A stretch of DNA of 22,826 nucleotides. It comes from an uncultured Bifidobacterium sp. (GTDB taxonomy: Bacteria > Actinomycetota > Actinomycetes > Actinomycetales > Bifidobacteriaceae). Shown here one piece after another: positions 15,072 to 22,763 of the stretch; positions within the stretch are counted from its first letter, which is position 1, and the number at the start of each line of letters is the position of its first letter. The notes under the pieces were generated by a model. The model was not told the origin of the DNA. It ran no database searches and saw only the letters and a list, made by a program, of their open reading frames with translations. The DNA lies in contig NZ_CASEXV010000065.1 in NCBI RefSeq assembly GCF_949292005.1, positions 1-22,826 of the forward strand, written 5' to 3'. The translations under genes and the position numbers were made by a program.

Positions 15072-17228
15072 ATGCCCAAGAAGAAGAGTTCCCTGACCCT
15101 CAAGCGCGTGCTCGCGCTCCTTCTCGCCTACGTGATGCTCTGCTTCGCGGGAGGGGTCGTGACCAGCCTGCTGCTGCTTCCCGCGGCCGTGGCCGTCAAC
15201 AATACGGTGAAAGCGACTCTGCCGTCGCTGTCTGTTGAGGGCATTGATTTCGACGTGACAAGCCTTCCACAGAAGTCCACGATCTACGCGTCGGACGGCA
15301 AAACCGTCATAGCGTCGTTCTACGCGCAGAACCGTGAGGTCGTTCCGATCAAGAACATATCCTCGTACATGCAGAAGGCCGTGGTGGCTCGAGAGGACAA
15401 GCGCTTCTTCGAACACAACGGCGTCGACGTCCAGGGCGTTCTCAGGGCGTTCGTGCAGACATACGTCAAAAAGGGCGACACCCAGGGTGGATCGACACTG
15501 ACGCAGCAGTACGTCAAGAACGTGCTCCTTGTCCAGGCGCAGGAAGACAACGATCCGATCGCCGAATACAACGCATCCGAGGACACCGTCGCGCGAAAGA
15601 TCCGCGAGATGCTCATAGCCGTGCAGATGGAGCGCAAGTACACGAAGGCGGAGATCCTGCAGGGCTATCTCAACATCGCCCAGTTCGGACGGAACAGTCT
15701 CTATGGCGTGGAAACCGCGGCGAAACGATACTTCAACGTCAGCGCCAAGGATCTCAATGTGGTCCAGTCTGCGACCATAGCCGCAATCACGAAGAACCCC
15801 ACTCAATACGATCCCTCGGTCAAATCCAATCAGGCGGCGGCCGAGAAGCAGCGCAACATAGTCCTCGACCTCATGTACCAGCAGGGCTACATCACCAAGA
15901 AACAGCATGACGAGGCCAAGGCCACACCTTTGGTCAAGACGTTGAACATCCAGTCGGTCGAAGTGAACTCAGGTTGCCAGTCGGCGGGCGACTCGGCGTA
16001 CTTCTGCGACTATGTCACCAACAAGATCCTCAATTCGACCGAGTTCGGGAAGACCCGCGCCGAACGTGTGCGTCTGCTCAACCAGGGCGGGCTCAAAATC
16101 TACAGCACCATGGACGTCAACGCCAACTCCGCCGCCATGAAGACGGCGCGGGAGACCATTCCCGTCAATGATTCCAGCGGCTTTGAGGTGGTGATAGCGG
16201 CCATTCAGCCAGGTACGGGCAAAGTGCTGGGCTTTGGCATCAACCGAACGTATGATGCCACCGATGCCGCGAGAACCGATTCCACGAAGACGGCGATCAA
16301 CTATGCCGTGGATGAGGACGACGGAGGGGGGCAGGGATTCCCCGTGGGCTCCACATGGAAACCCATCAACATGGTCGCGTGGATGCTCGCGGGTCATTCC
16401 ATCAATGAGTCGCTGACCACGTCCACCGTGTACAACCTGAGCAAGTTCAACTGCGGCACGCACAAGTTCTCCGGGTATTGGTCGGTGCACAACGTGAACG
16501 GCTACACCGTCAGCCCCGAATCCCCATTCCTCGCACTCGTGCGCTCGCACAACACGACCCAGGCGTCCATGGCCTCCACAATAGGGCTGTGCGCGATCGC
16601 CAACACCGCGAAGACGCTGGGATACCACAACTCGCCTTCCGGCGAGGAGGACATCTACTCGGACATCTCCTTCAACGCCCCGATGGTGATTGGAGCCGTT
16701 CAGGCGTCGCCGCTCAGCATGGCGAACGTCTATGCAACGATCGCGGCCAACGGCGTCGAGTGCACTCCCATCGCGATGACCAAGGTTCTTGACAGCTCGG
16801 GCAATCAGCTCAAGGTCCCCAGCGCCAACTGCCATCAGGCGATTTCGTCCGAGGTCGCGCAGACGACGGCCTATGCGATGAATCAGGGCGTGGTGCGGTC
16901 CGATGGTGTGGCGAAGTCCACGCAGCTGGACAATAACCGCAAAACCTTCGCGAAAACCGGAACCAACGAGGAGAACTATATGCTCACGGGCGGCTTTGTG
17001 CCGCAGGTGGCCTCATTCGTGGCGGTTGGCAACGCCGAATACCAGGTCGACTTCACAGGCAAGACGATCAATGGCGTCACGCATTCCACATGGTACGGCG
17101 AGTACATAGCCGCCCCGGCGTGGAAGAAGTTCATGGACACGTATCTCAAGGCGGCGAACATCAGTGTGGACAACAACTATGGCACTCCGGCGTCGAAGTT
17201 CCTGACGACCTCATCGAGCACAAGTTAA
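15072..17228 (+). CDS. Bifunctional class A penicillin-binding protein
   Basis: A 718-residue membrane-anchored enzyme that polymerises and cross-links peptidoglycan. A lysine-rich N-terminus and one membrane segment (about 13-40) come first. The GT51 glycosyltransferase has Glu108 in AREDKRFFEHNGVD, then GGSTLTQQYVKN and KAEILQGYLNIAQFG. The transpeptidase has Ser427 in STWK (SxxK), SHN in VRSHNTTQ (SxN) and KTGT in FAKTGTNEEN. All key residues are present. Several extracellular cysteines may form disulfides. ATG 15063 would add three residues, but the -10 element favours 15072. It directly follows a Crp/Fnr regulator, which may or may not control it. Confidence 0.95.
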   Translation: MPKKKSSLTLKRVLALLLAYVMLCFAGGVVTSLLLLPAAVAVNNTVKATLPSLSVEGIDFDVTSLPQKSTIYASDGKTVIASFYAQNREVVPIKNISSYMQKAVVAREDKRFFEHNGVDVQGVLRAFVQTYVKKGDTQGGSTLTQQYVKNVLLVQAQEDNDPIAEYNASEDTVARKIREMLIAVQMERKYTKAEILQGYLNIAQFGRNSLYGVETAAKRYFNVSAKDLNVVQSATIAAITKNPTQYDPSVKSNQAAAEKQRNIVLDLMYQQGYITKKQHDEAKATPLVKTLNIQSVEVNSGCQSAGDSAYFCDYVTNKILNSTEFGKTRAERVRLLNQGGLKIYSTMDVNANSAAMKTARETIPVNDSSGFEVVIAAIQPGTGKVLGFGINRTYDATDAARTDSTKTAINYAVDEDDGGGQGFPVGSTWKPINMVAWMLAGHSINESLTTSTVYNLSKFNCGTHKFSGYWSVHNVNGYTVSPESPFLALVRSHNTTQASMASTIGLCAIANTAKTLGYHNSPSGEEDIYSDISFNAPMVIGAVQASPLSMANVYATIAANGVECTPIAMTKVLDSSGNQLKVPSANCHQAISSEVAQTTAYAMNQGVVRSDGVAKSTQLDNNRKTFAKTGTNEENYMLTGGFVPQVASFVAVGNAEYQVDFTGKTINGVTHSTWYGEYIAAPAWKKFMDTYLKAANISVDNNYGTPASKFLTTSSSTS

Positions 17229-17290
17229 CAATTCACCGGATGTCCATCCTCTCCACCGATATTCTCCGTGGATGATGACCGAAGCACACC

Positions 17291-17296
17291 TACAAT
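17291..17296 (+). promoter_or_regulatory. -10 element (TACAAT) of the flavin oxidoreductase gene
   Basis: TACAAT lies 38 nt before the ATG at 17335. A weak -35-like TGGATG lies 16 nt upstream of it (17269-17274). The leader includes AGGGAG, so this gene is not leaderless. Confidence 0.45.
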
Positions 17297-17334
17297 GGAT
17301 GGTGGATGCGACGGCGTCGTGAAGGGAGATCGCA

Positions 17335-18483
17335 ATGAGCGCGACAAAGCATGCGGCGGAGGGGATGGATTCCGGCGAGGGCATGATTCACAGGACGAAG
17401 GGCGTGGGGCTTTTCGATCCCCTGACCATTCGCGGGGTGACGGCCCGCAACCGCATCTGGCTGCCTCCGATGGACATGTACTCGGTGTTCGCGCGCGACG
17501 GGAAGCCCACCCCGTTCCATTACCAGCATTATGTCTCCAGGGCGATGGGCGGGTTCGGACTGATTATCGCGGAGTCCACGGCGGTTTCTCCCGAAGGTCG
17601 GATATCGCCGTGTGATGTGGGACTCTGGAATGACGACCAAGTGGAGGCATGGCGCTGGATTGTCCGCGATGTGAGGGATGCGGGCGCCGTCATGGGCGTC
17701 CAGCTCAACCACGCGGGCCGTAAGGGTTCGACCGGGTGCGTTCCCACAGGACATATCGCGGATAGCGTCCCGCTCGAGGAGGGCGGATGGGCCACGGTCG
17801 CGCCCAGCGCCGAGGCGTATGGACGGTATGCCGTTCCCCGCGAGCTGACCGCCGCGGAGATCGACGGGATCGTCGATGATTTCACGGCCGCGGCCCGTCG
17901 GGCGGTGTCTGCAGGATTCCAGTTCATTGAATTGCATGGGGCGCACGGATATTTGATCTCCCAGTTCCTTGATCCTTTGATCAATCATCGGGATGATGAG
18001 TATGGCGGTGGGCTGGAGGGCCGCTCGTTGTTCCTGATGCGGGTCGTCGATGCGGTGAGGGCCGCGATTCCTGATGACATACCGTTGTTTGTGCGTCTGT
18101 CCGCCACTGATTGGGCGGCTGGGGGTTGGGATCTGACGCAGACGGTCGAACTGTCCCGTGCCCTCAAGTCGCATGGGGTCGATCTTGTGGACGTGTCGAC
18201 GGGCGGACTGGTTCCCGGGGTCAGTGTTCCGGTCGAACCGGGATATCAGGTGCCATTCGCGCGGAAGGTCCGTCGAGGTGCGGATATTCCCGTCACTGCT
18301 GTGGGGCTGATCACCAAGCCGAAGCAGGCCAACAAGATCATCCGAAACCATGAGGCGGACGCCGTGGAGATCGGCAGGGCGGCGTTGCGCGATCCATACT
18401 GGCCGTTGCGCGCCGCGCACAAACTGGGCGTGGACGTCAAAGACGCCCCATATCCCTTCCCCTACGTTCGTGGAGCCTTCTGA
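17335..18483 (+). CDS. Old-yellow-enzyme family NAD(P)H:flavin oxidoreductase (YqjM-like)
   Basis: A 382-residue FMN-dependent TIM-barrel ene-reductase. Motifs are GLFDPLTIRGVTARNRIW, QLNHAGRKGS (substrate-binding His), ELHGAHGYLISQFLDP, NHRDDEYGG and EIGRAALRDPYWP. It resembles the thermophilic-like (YqjM) class. The usual flavin-tuning cysteine in PMCMY is Asp47 here (PPMDMYS), which could change redox potential or substrate choice. The physiological substrate is unknown; electrophilic alkenes are typical. AGGGAG about 7 nt upstream fixes the start. It converges on pyrD with about 155 nt between, in which I see no convincing terminator. Confidence 0.9.
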   Translation: MSATKHAAEGMDSGEGMIHRTKGVGLFDPLTIRGVTARNRIWLPPMDMYSVFARDGKPTPFHYQHYVSRAMGGFGLIIAESTAVSPEGRISPCDVGLWNDDQVEAWRWIVRDVRDAGAVMGVQLNHAGRKGSTGCVPTGHIADSVPLEEGGWATVAPSAEAYGRYAVPRELTAAEIDGIVDDFTAAARRAVSAGFQFIELHGAHGYLISQFLDPLINHRDDEYGGGLEGRSLFLMRVVDAVRAAIPDDIPLFVRLSATDWAAGGWDLTQTVELSRALKSHGVDLVDVSTGGLVPGVSVPVEPGYQVPFARKVRRGADIPVTAVGLITKPKQANKIIRNHEADAVEIGRAALRDPYWPLRAAHKLGVDVKDAPYPFPYVRGAF

Positions 18484-18638
18484 ACCCATACGGATCTGCG
18501 GATTCCTGTCACCTTTGTTGTGTCGCCGTTGCCGCTCTCGTGTCAATCGGGTTCTCTGCGTTCTCAATCGGGACACGCCATGGCGCGGTGTAGGTGGGGT
18601 GCCGCCAACCGTGGCAATGGCGCATCAGCGTGGACGCG

Positions 18639-19796
18639 TCATGCGTCGATGCCGACGGCCTGAGAGACGCGGTCAAAACCGTCGCGTCTGAGAAGATTGG
18701 CCAGACCCCGCTTGAGAACGGTGATCTGCTGTGGGCCCCGGTACATCAGCGAGGAGATGAACATGACAAGCGAGGATCCGGAGCGGATCTTCTCATACGC
18801 CTGCTCGGGAGTGAAGACACCGCCGACTCCCGCGATGGCGAAACGGTGGCCGAATTCGCGATAGGTGCGCCTGATAAGCGCGTTTCCGCCGGCGAAGGTG
18901 GGGGATCCCGACAAACCTCCCAGCCATTCCCGGGGAACCGACAGTCCCTGACGGTCCTTTCGTAGGTTGCATAGTGTCACGCCCTGGACGTTGTGGCCGG
19001 AGAGGACGTCGAGAAGCTCCTTGAAGCGTGGCCAAGGAAGGTCGTAGGGCATCTTCACCAGCGTCGGCTGCTCCCGTTCCACGGTGTCGAGCGTGGCGAA
19101 AAGACGGTCGAGGTTCTCGGGGTCGGAGGAGAACGGCTCGCCTGCCCGCGTGTTCGGACATGAGATGTTCACCTCCACCATCGCGGTCCTGTTGGCGGCG
19201 CGCTCCAAGGAGATCCGATAGTCCTCGATTCCCTCGTCCAGATCGCCCACCAGGTCGTCGTTCGTGCGGGCGATGGAGATGGAGACCTGCATCGAGCGCG
19301 ACGCAGTCCAGGCATGCTCTGCGCGGCGGATGACCTTGTCGCTTCCGTCGTTGGCCAATCCCACATGGACGAGCATGGAGTCGTATTCCGGCAGCCTGTG
19401 GAACCAGGGACGGTCGTTGCCCGCGCAGGGGCGGGATGTGATCGATCCCACGGTTTCGAATCCGAATCCCGCGTGGTCGAGAACAGTGGCCATGTCGCAG
19501 TTCTTGTCGAGTCCGGCAGACAGTCCGAAGGGGTTCTCGAAGTCCACTCCCATAACGGTCGTCTCCAGCACCGGATCGGTGTAGTCGAGCATCTCGCGCA
19601 GAAGCCACATGAGGGGAGGATTCCGTCCCGTCGCGCGGCAGAATGAGATCATGCGCTCGTGTGCCTTGTCCGGCGGAATGTTGAAGACCATGCGGGGCTT
19701 GACCACGTGGCGGTATCCGAAGGTGAAGAGGTCCGTCGTCGCCTTGTTGACGGCATCATGCCAGAAATCGTTCGCAACAAATCCCATGTCTGTCAT
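18639..19796 (-). CDS. pyrD: Dihydroorotate dehydrogenase (class 2-like)
   Basis: A 385-residue FMN enzyme that oxidises dihydroorotate to orotate in pyrimidine synthesis. The N-terminal helices (FWHDAVNKATTDLFTFGYRH, PPDKAHERMISF) and length fit membrane-associated, quinone-dependent class 2. NPFGLSAGLDKN and GFGFETVGSIT are flavin and substrate blocks. The catalytic-base position in NIS-x-PNT is Cys213, as in class 1, where class 2 normally has Ser. GVGGVFTPEQAYEKIRSG near the end is the phosphate-binding region. The start at 19796 is where family similarity begins; the frame runs on to 20858 but there lies antisense to the next gene. The Shine-Dalgarno site is weak. Confidence 0.88.
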   Translation of the reverse strand: MTDMGFVANDFWHDAVNKATTDLFTFGYRHVVKPRMVFNIPPDKAHERMISFCRATGRNPPLMWLLREMLDYTDPVLETTVMGVDFENPFGLSAGLDKNCDMATVLDHAGFGFETVGSITSRPCAGNDRPWFHRLPEYDSMLVHVGLANDGSDKVIRRAEHAWTASRSMQVSISIARTNDDLVGDLDEGIEDYRISLERAANRTAMVEVNISCPNTRAGEPFSSDPENLDRLFATLDTVEREQPTLVKMPYDLPWPRFKELLDVLSGHNVQGVTLCNLRKDRQGLSVPREWLGGLSGSPTFAGGNALIRRTYREFGHRFAIAGVGGVFTPEQAYEKIRSGSSLVMFISSLMYRGPQQITVLKRGLANLLRRDGFDRVSQAVGIDA

Positions 19797-19856
19797 TGTC
19801 TCACTTTTTGCGGAGGATGGGGGCCGATGGCGATGTCCTTCAGCACGCGTTGGCGC

Positions 19857-19862
19857 TAGAGT
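19857..19862 (+). promoter_or_regulatory. -10 element (TAGAGT) of the GT2 gene, leaderless layout
   Basis: TAGAGT fits TANNNT and ends 6 nt before the GTG at 19869. It lies in the 72-nt divergent gap with pyrD. No clear -35 is seen. Confidence 0.4.
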
Positions 19863-19868
19863 GGAGAC

Positions 19869-20657
19869 GTGAGCAAGACATCGGATCATGATTCGGCCGG
19901 GGACTCGGTGTGTGTGGTCATGCCGACGTATGACGAGCGCGAGAATCTTCGGGGAACGTTGTCCGGAATACGCTGGTTCGAGCCCCAGGTCGACGTGCTG
20001 GTGGTCGACGACTCTTCCCCCGATGGCACTGGCGATCTCGCCGATGAGATGGCCCATGCGGATGGACACATCCATGTTCTCCATAGGCGTGAGAAGCAGG
20101 GTCTGGGACCCGCGTATCTTGCGGGATTCGAATGGGCTCTGCAGCGGGGCTACGACATCGTCTGCGAGATGGACATGGACGGCTCGCACAGGCCGGCCGA
20201 CCTTGTCCGTCTTCTTGATGCCATGCGGCGTGACAGGGTGGTGGATCTGGTCATCGGTTCCCGGCGTGTTCGCTCGGGTGGAACGCAGGGATGGCCATGG
20301 TACCGCGATCTCATATCGCGGGGAGGCTCGTGGTATGCGCGCGCGATGCTTGGCGTTGGCGTGCGCGACATGACGGCTGGATTCCGGGCGTACAGGGCTC
20401 CTATGCTGCGCAGGGTGACGCGAGATGTTGTTCGGTCGAACGGATACGTGTTCCAGATTGACATGACCCGTCGTGTCGCCGCGGAAGGTGGGAGGGTAGT
20501 CGAGGTGCCGATTCTGTTCATGCAGCGGACGCGGGGCCGGTCGAAGATGGACTCGGAGATCGTCAGGGAGGCGATGGTTCGGGTCACGCAGTGGGGCTTG
20601 GAACGGCGCTTCACGGGGCGTGCGGGGGAAAAGGGTTCGTCGTCCCCTCGAGAGTAG
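19869..20657 (+). CDS. GT2 polyprenol monophosphomannose synthase-like glycosyltransferase
   Basis: A 262-residue glycosyltransferase of family 2, Dpm1/Ppm1 type, expected to move mannose (or another sugar) from a GDP-sugar to polyprenyl phosphate. MPTYDERENL (18-27), VVDDSSPDGT (45-54) and the metal-binding DMDGSH (102-107) are seen, with GSRRVRSGGTQGWPWYRDLIS and MTAGFRAYR further on. There is no C-terminal membrane domain, so it is the single-domain cytosolic-face form. Polyprenyl-phosphate sugars feed wall glycans or protein glycosylation. The donor and final acceptor are inferred. The GTG start is supported by family N-terminus and -10 placement. Confidence 0.9.
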   Translation: MSKTSDHDSAGDSVCVVMPTYDERENLRGTLSGIRWFEPQVDVLVVDDSSPDGTGDLADEMAHADGHIHVLHRREKQGLGPAYLAGFEWALQRGYDIVCEMDMDGSHRPADLVRLLDAMRRDRVVDLVIGSRRVRSGGTQGWPWYRDLISRGGSWYARAMLGVGVRDMTAGFRAYRAPMLRRVTRDVVRSNGYVFQIDMTRRVAAEGGRVVEVPILFMQRTRGRSKMDSEIVREAMVRVTQWGLERRFTGRAGEKGSSSPRE

Positions 20658-20665
20658 CGGGAAGT

Positions 20666-20693
20666 TTGATTTTGCGCGGAGATGTGCGATAAT
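20666..20693 (+). promoter_or_regulatory. Promoter of the DeoR gene (TTGATT / GATAAT), leaderless layout
   Basis: TTGATT (20666-20671), a 16-nt spacer and GATAAT (20688-20693) form a good promoter. The -10 ends 6 nt before an in-frame GTG at 20700. An ATG at 20682 is in frame but precedes the predicted transcript start. Confidence 0.6.
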
Positions 20694-20699
20694 GTTCAG

Positions 20700-21485
20700 G
20701 TGATTTCTTCGCAACGACAGCATCTCATCCTCAGCAGGCTGCGCACGCGCGGCGCCGTGCGCATCACGGCCCTGTCGCAGGAATTGGGCGTCTCCGCCAT
20801 GACGATTCGTCGCGACATCGCGGAACTCGCAGACAAAGGTCTTCTTAAACGGGTCCATGGTGGGGCCATCAGCACGAGCACGCTTCTCAGCGAGCCGTTG
20901 TTCTCAGTCAAATCCCAGATGAATATGGGGCTCAAGGACGCGATCGCCCGTGCGGCGGTCGACGACGTCTCGCCCGGAGACGTCATCGCCATCGGAGGCG
21001 GGACCACCGCCTATGTCTTCGCTCAGCACCTTCTTGAATCGCAACGTTGCGAGGGCATCACCATACTCACCAACTCCATGCCAGTGGCCGAACTCGTCCA
21101 GGCCATCGAGTCCAAAGAGGTCGAAGTGATCGTCACGGGTGGGGTCATAACTCGCTCGAACGCGCTTGTTGGGCCCATCGCGGACAAAGTCGTCGCTTCC
21201 CTTCGCGTCAACACGGTTTTCTTGGGAACGCATTCGGTGTCGCTTCCGCGCGGATTCCTCATGCCCAACTCCCTTGAGGCCGCCACCGACATGGCGATGA
21301 TGGACATCGCCGACCGCACCATCGTCATCACCGACCACACCAAGTGGAGCAGCACGTCATTGTCGTTGTTCGCCCGTTTCGATCAGGTCGACACGGTGAT
21401 CACCGACAGTGGTCTCGCGCCTCATTCCATCGAGGAGACGCGGAAACTAATCAACAATCTTGTACTGGTCGATGTCGACCAGTGA
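20700..21485 (+). CDS. DeoR/GlpR-family transcriptional regulator
   Basis: A 261-residue sugar-responsive repressor type. The N-terminal helix-turn-helix is at about 20-55 (ITALSQELGVSAMTIRRDIAEL, then GLLKRVHGGA). The C-terminal DeoRC sugar-phosphate-sensing domain has GDVIAIGGGTTAYVFAQHL, ITILTNSMPVAELV and VIVTGGVITRSN. The effector is usually a phosphorylated sugar; which one cannot be told. No sugar-catabolic gene is adjacent, so its targets lie elsewhere or it is autoregulated. The GTG at 20700 is chosen because the promoter places transcript start there and the family N-terminus (SSQRQHLILSRL) follows at once. Confidence 0.9.
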   Translation: MISSQRQHLILSRLRTRGAVRITALSQELGVSAMTIRRDIAELADKGLLKRVHGGAISTSTLLSEPLFSVKSQMNMGLKDAIARAAVDDVSPGDVIAIGGGTTAYVFAQHLLESQRCEGITILTNSMPVAELVQAIESKEVEVIVTGGVITRSNALVGPIADKVVASLRVNTVFLGTHSVSLPRGFLMPNSLEAATDMAMMDIADRTIVITDHTKWSSTSLSLFARFDQVDTVITDSGLAPHSIEETRKLINNLVLVDVDQ

Positions 21486-21636
21486 GCTGGAAAAGGAGCA
21501 CAGCAGACGTTACTGTCCACAAGGCGGGAAGTCCCGAATTCGTTCATTACAAACCAAGCGAGTACGCGCGGAGGAACATCCGCACCCCCCGTTCGGGCCG
21601 TTTTTCGTCCGGAATAGCGTATATAAACCCATACAA

Positions 21637-21664
21637 CAATCAATGTATAACATGTGAATGATTG
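21637..21664. promoter_or_regulatory. Inverted repeat, possible operator of the toxin-antitoxin pair
   Basis: CAATCA (21637-21642) and TGATTG (21659-21664) are perfect inverted arms around a 16-nt AT-rich core. The core includes ATGTATAACAT. It lies about 25 nt before the -35 of the next promoter. Toxin-antitoxin operons are commonly autoregulated, so a repressor site here is a reasonable inference. Confidence 0.4.
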
Positions 21665-21697
21665 TGTTGAGTTTCTATACATGTGCAATTGACTGTG
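21646..21697 (+). repeat. Imperfect direct repeat over the toxin promoter
   Basis: TATAACATGTGAATGATTG (from 21646) recurs as TATACATGTGCAATTGACTG (from 21676), 30 bp apart. Both hold ACATGTG. The second copy covers the -35 element. Spacing of about three helical turns suits two protein molecules on one DNA face. Confidence 0.5.
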
Positions 21698-21717
21698 CTA
21701 CTATTTCGTGCTACCAT
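21689..21717 (+). promoter_or_regulatory. Promoter of the putative toxin gene (TTGACT / TACCAT)
   Basis: TTGACT (21689-21694), a 17-nt spacer and TACCAT (21712-21717) are close to consensus. The -10 ends 7 nt before ATG 21725, so the mRNA would be leaderless. This is the best promoter in the window. Confidence 0.7.
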
Positions 21718-21724
21718 TATTGGT

Positions 21725-21982
21725 ATGAGTTCCAAGCTGACGTTCGCGGCTTCGGCCGGTAAGCACGAATACATGGTAGAGGACGTGATGTATGCCTATC
21801 TGCACATCATCCGCATTCGACAGTTCGAGCATGACGGGGCCTTGTATATCAAGTTCACCGGGCGGCGTCATGGCGATCCGCTGGTGCCGAGCATCGAGGT
21901 GGAGATGAAGCGTCTGGCGGATGGCAGGGTGATCGTGTTCCACGTCAATGCGGAGCAGGGCACGTTCTGGGACAAGGACTGA
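21725..21982 (+). CDS. Putative toxin, BrnT-like
   Basis: An 85-residue protein. The layout FAASAGKHEYMVEDVMYAYL near the N-terminus and a strand DGRVIVFHVNAEQGTFW near the C-terminus recall BrnT-like RNase toxins, which begin with a KHG-type helix and end in a similar strand. The match is by eye and weak. Context supports it: a ribbon-helix-helix protein follows 12 nt later, the toxin-then-antitoxin order of BrnTA. The start at 21725 follows a consensus promoter placed for leaderless transcription; an in-frame ATG at 21683 lies upstream of the predicted transcript start. If not a toxin, it is an unknown small partner of the next gene. Confidence 0.55.
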   Translation: MSSKLTFAASAGKHEYMVEDVMYAYLHIIRIRQFEHDGALYIKFTGRRHGDPLVPSIEVEMKRLADGRVIVFHVNAEQGTFWDKD

Positions 21983-21994
21983 AAGGAGTCGATG

Positions 21995-22312
21995 ATGGCC
22001 GACAATGACGAGGTATGGCGCTGGGATGATTCCCAGGCCGTGGAGTATGAGGGCGACGCCGCACAGGCGCACGCCGATGAGATGCTGATGGAGACGACCG
22101 GCGCGGCCAGTCCCCAGGAGGCGGCGGACATGCTGCTCGGGCGTCCGAGCCTGGCCGAGCAGGGCAGGGAGAAGAGCGAGACCCTGCACTTCAAGGCGCC
22201 CGCATCGATGGCCGCATATGTGAAGGCGAAGCATAATCGCAGCGAGTACCTGCGCGAGCTGGTCGCGCGGGACATGCGGGAGCATGGCCGGCTGCGAACG
22301 GCTGTTCACTGA
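21995..22312 (+). CDS. Putative antitoxin with C-terminal ribbon-helix-helix domain
   Basis: A 105-residue protein. Residues 1 to about 60 are acidic (many Asp and Glu), suitable for neutralising a basic RNase. Residues about 61-96 have a ribbon-helix-helix pattern: a strand SETLHFKAP, helix ASMAAYVKAK and helix RSEYLRELVARDM. It would bind DNA as a dimer, perhaps at the repeats upstream of the toxin gene. AAAGGAG is 6 nt before ATG 21995 (ATG 21992 is too close). The last residues (about GRLRTAVH) are read from DNA that in another frame encodes the resolvase, so the original C-terminus may be lost. Confidence 0.65.
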   Translation: MADNDEVWRWDDSQAVEYEGDAAQAHADEMLMETTGAASPQEAADMLLGRPSLAEQGREKSETLHFKAPASMAAYVKAKHNRSEYLRELVARDMREHGRLRTAVH

Positions 22313-22763
22313 TCACGCGTCGGGCGCGAAGGCGCACCGGCCCGAACTCGACCGCCTGCTCGATGTGATCCGCGACGGGGACACCCTGATCGTGTGGAAG
22401 CTCGACCGGCTGGGCAGGAGCGTGCAGAACCTCGTGGACCTCATGAACCTGCTGCAATCCAGGGGAGTGGGGTTCAGAAGCCTGACGGAGAACATGGACA
22501 CCACCACGCCGGGAGGGGTGCTGATCTTCAACGTGTTCGCCGCGATGGCGCAGTTCGAACGCGACCTCATCCGGGAACGCACCACCGCAGGCTTGCAAGC
22601 AGTCAGGGCACGGGGACATGTGGGCGGCCGACCGTCAAAACTCAATGAGAAGAAACGTGCTCGGATCCGCGAACTCTACCAGGCCGGTGCACTCACCGTG
22701 CAGGAGATAGCCGATTAATACCAGGTCAGCAGGATGACCGTCTCCAGCAGTATAAAAGCATAA
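22284..22763 (+). pseudogene. Serine resolvase/invertase remnant
   Basis: This is most of a small site-specific serine recombinase: AGCERLFTDHASGAKAHRPE, LDRLLDVIRDGDTLIVWKLD, RLGRSVQNLVDLMNLLQ, GGVLIFNVFAAMAQFERDLI and RERTTAGLQAVRARG. The first 30 or so residues with the catalytic serine (normally in YARVS near residue 10) are absent; the frame upstream is not resolvase-like. It overlaps the antitoxin gene by 29 nt. A TAA at 22716-22718 also cuts the C-terminal helix-turn-helix. The same frame continues with YQVSRMTVSSSIKA to a TAA at 22761-22763. Both ends are therefore damaged and recombinase activity is not expected. Confidence 0.85.

Noticed and set aside
17290..18576. 428-codon minus-strand open frame
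   Set aside because: Antisense to the flavin oxidoreductase gene, with no recognisable domains.
18484..18638. Terminator between the convergent oxidoreductase and pyrD genes
   Set aside because: Only short imperfect stems and no T run; the repeated TCAATCGGG is too short to interpret.
19797..20858. Open-frame extension upstream of pyrD
   Set aside because: It runs antisense through the GT2 gene; dihydroorotate dehydrogenase similarity begins at the ATG at 19796.
21568..21605. Terminator after the DeoR gene
   Set aside because: A 5-bp hairpin (GCGGA/TCCGC) is too weak and lies 17 nt before the TTTTT run; not enough to call.
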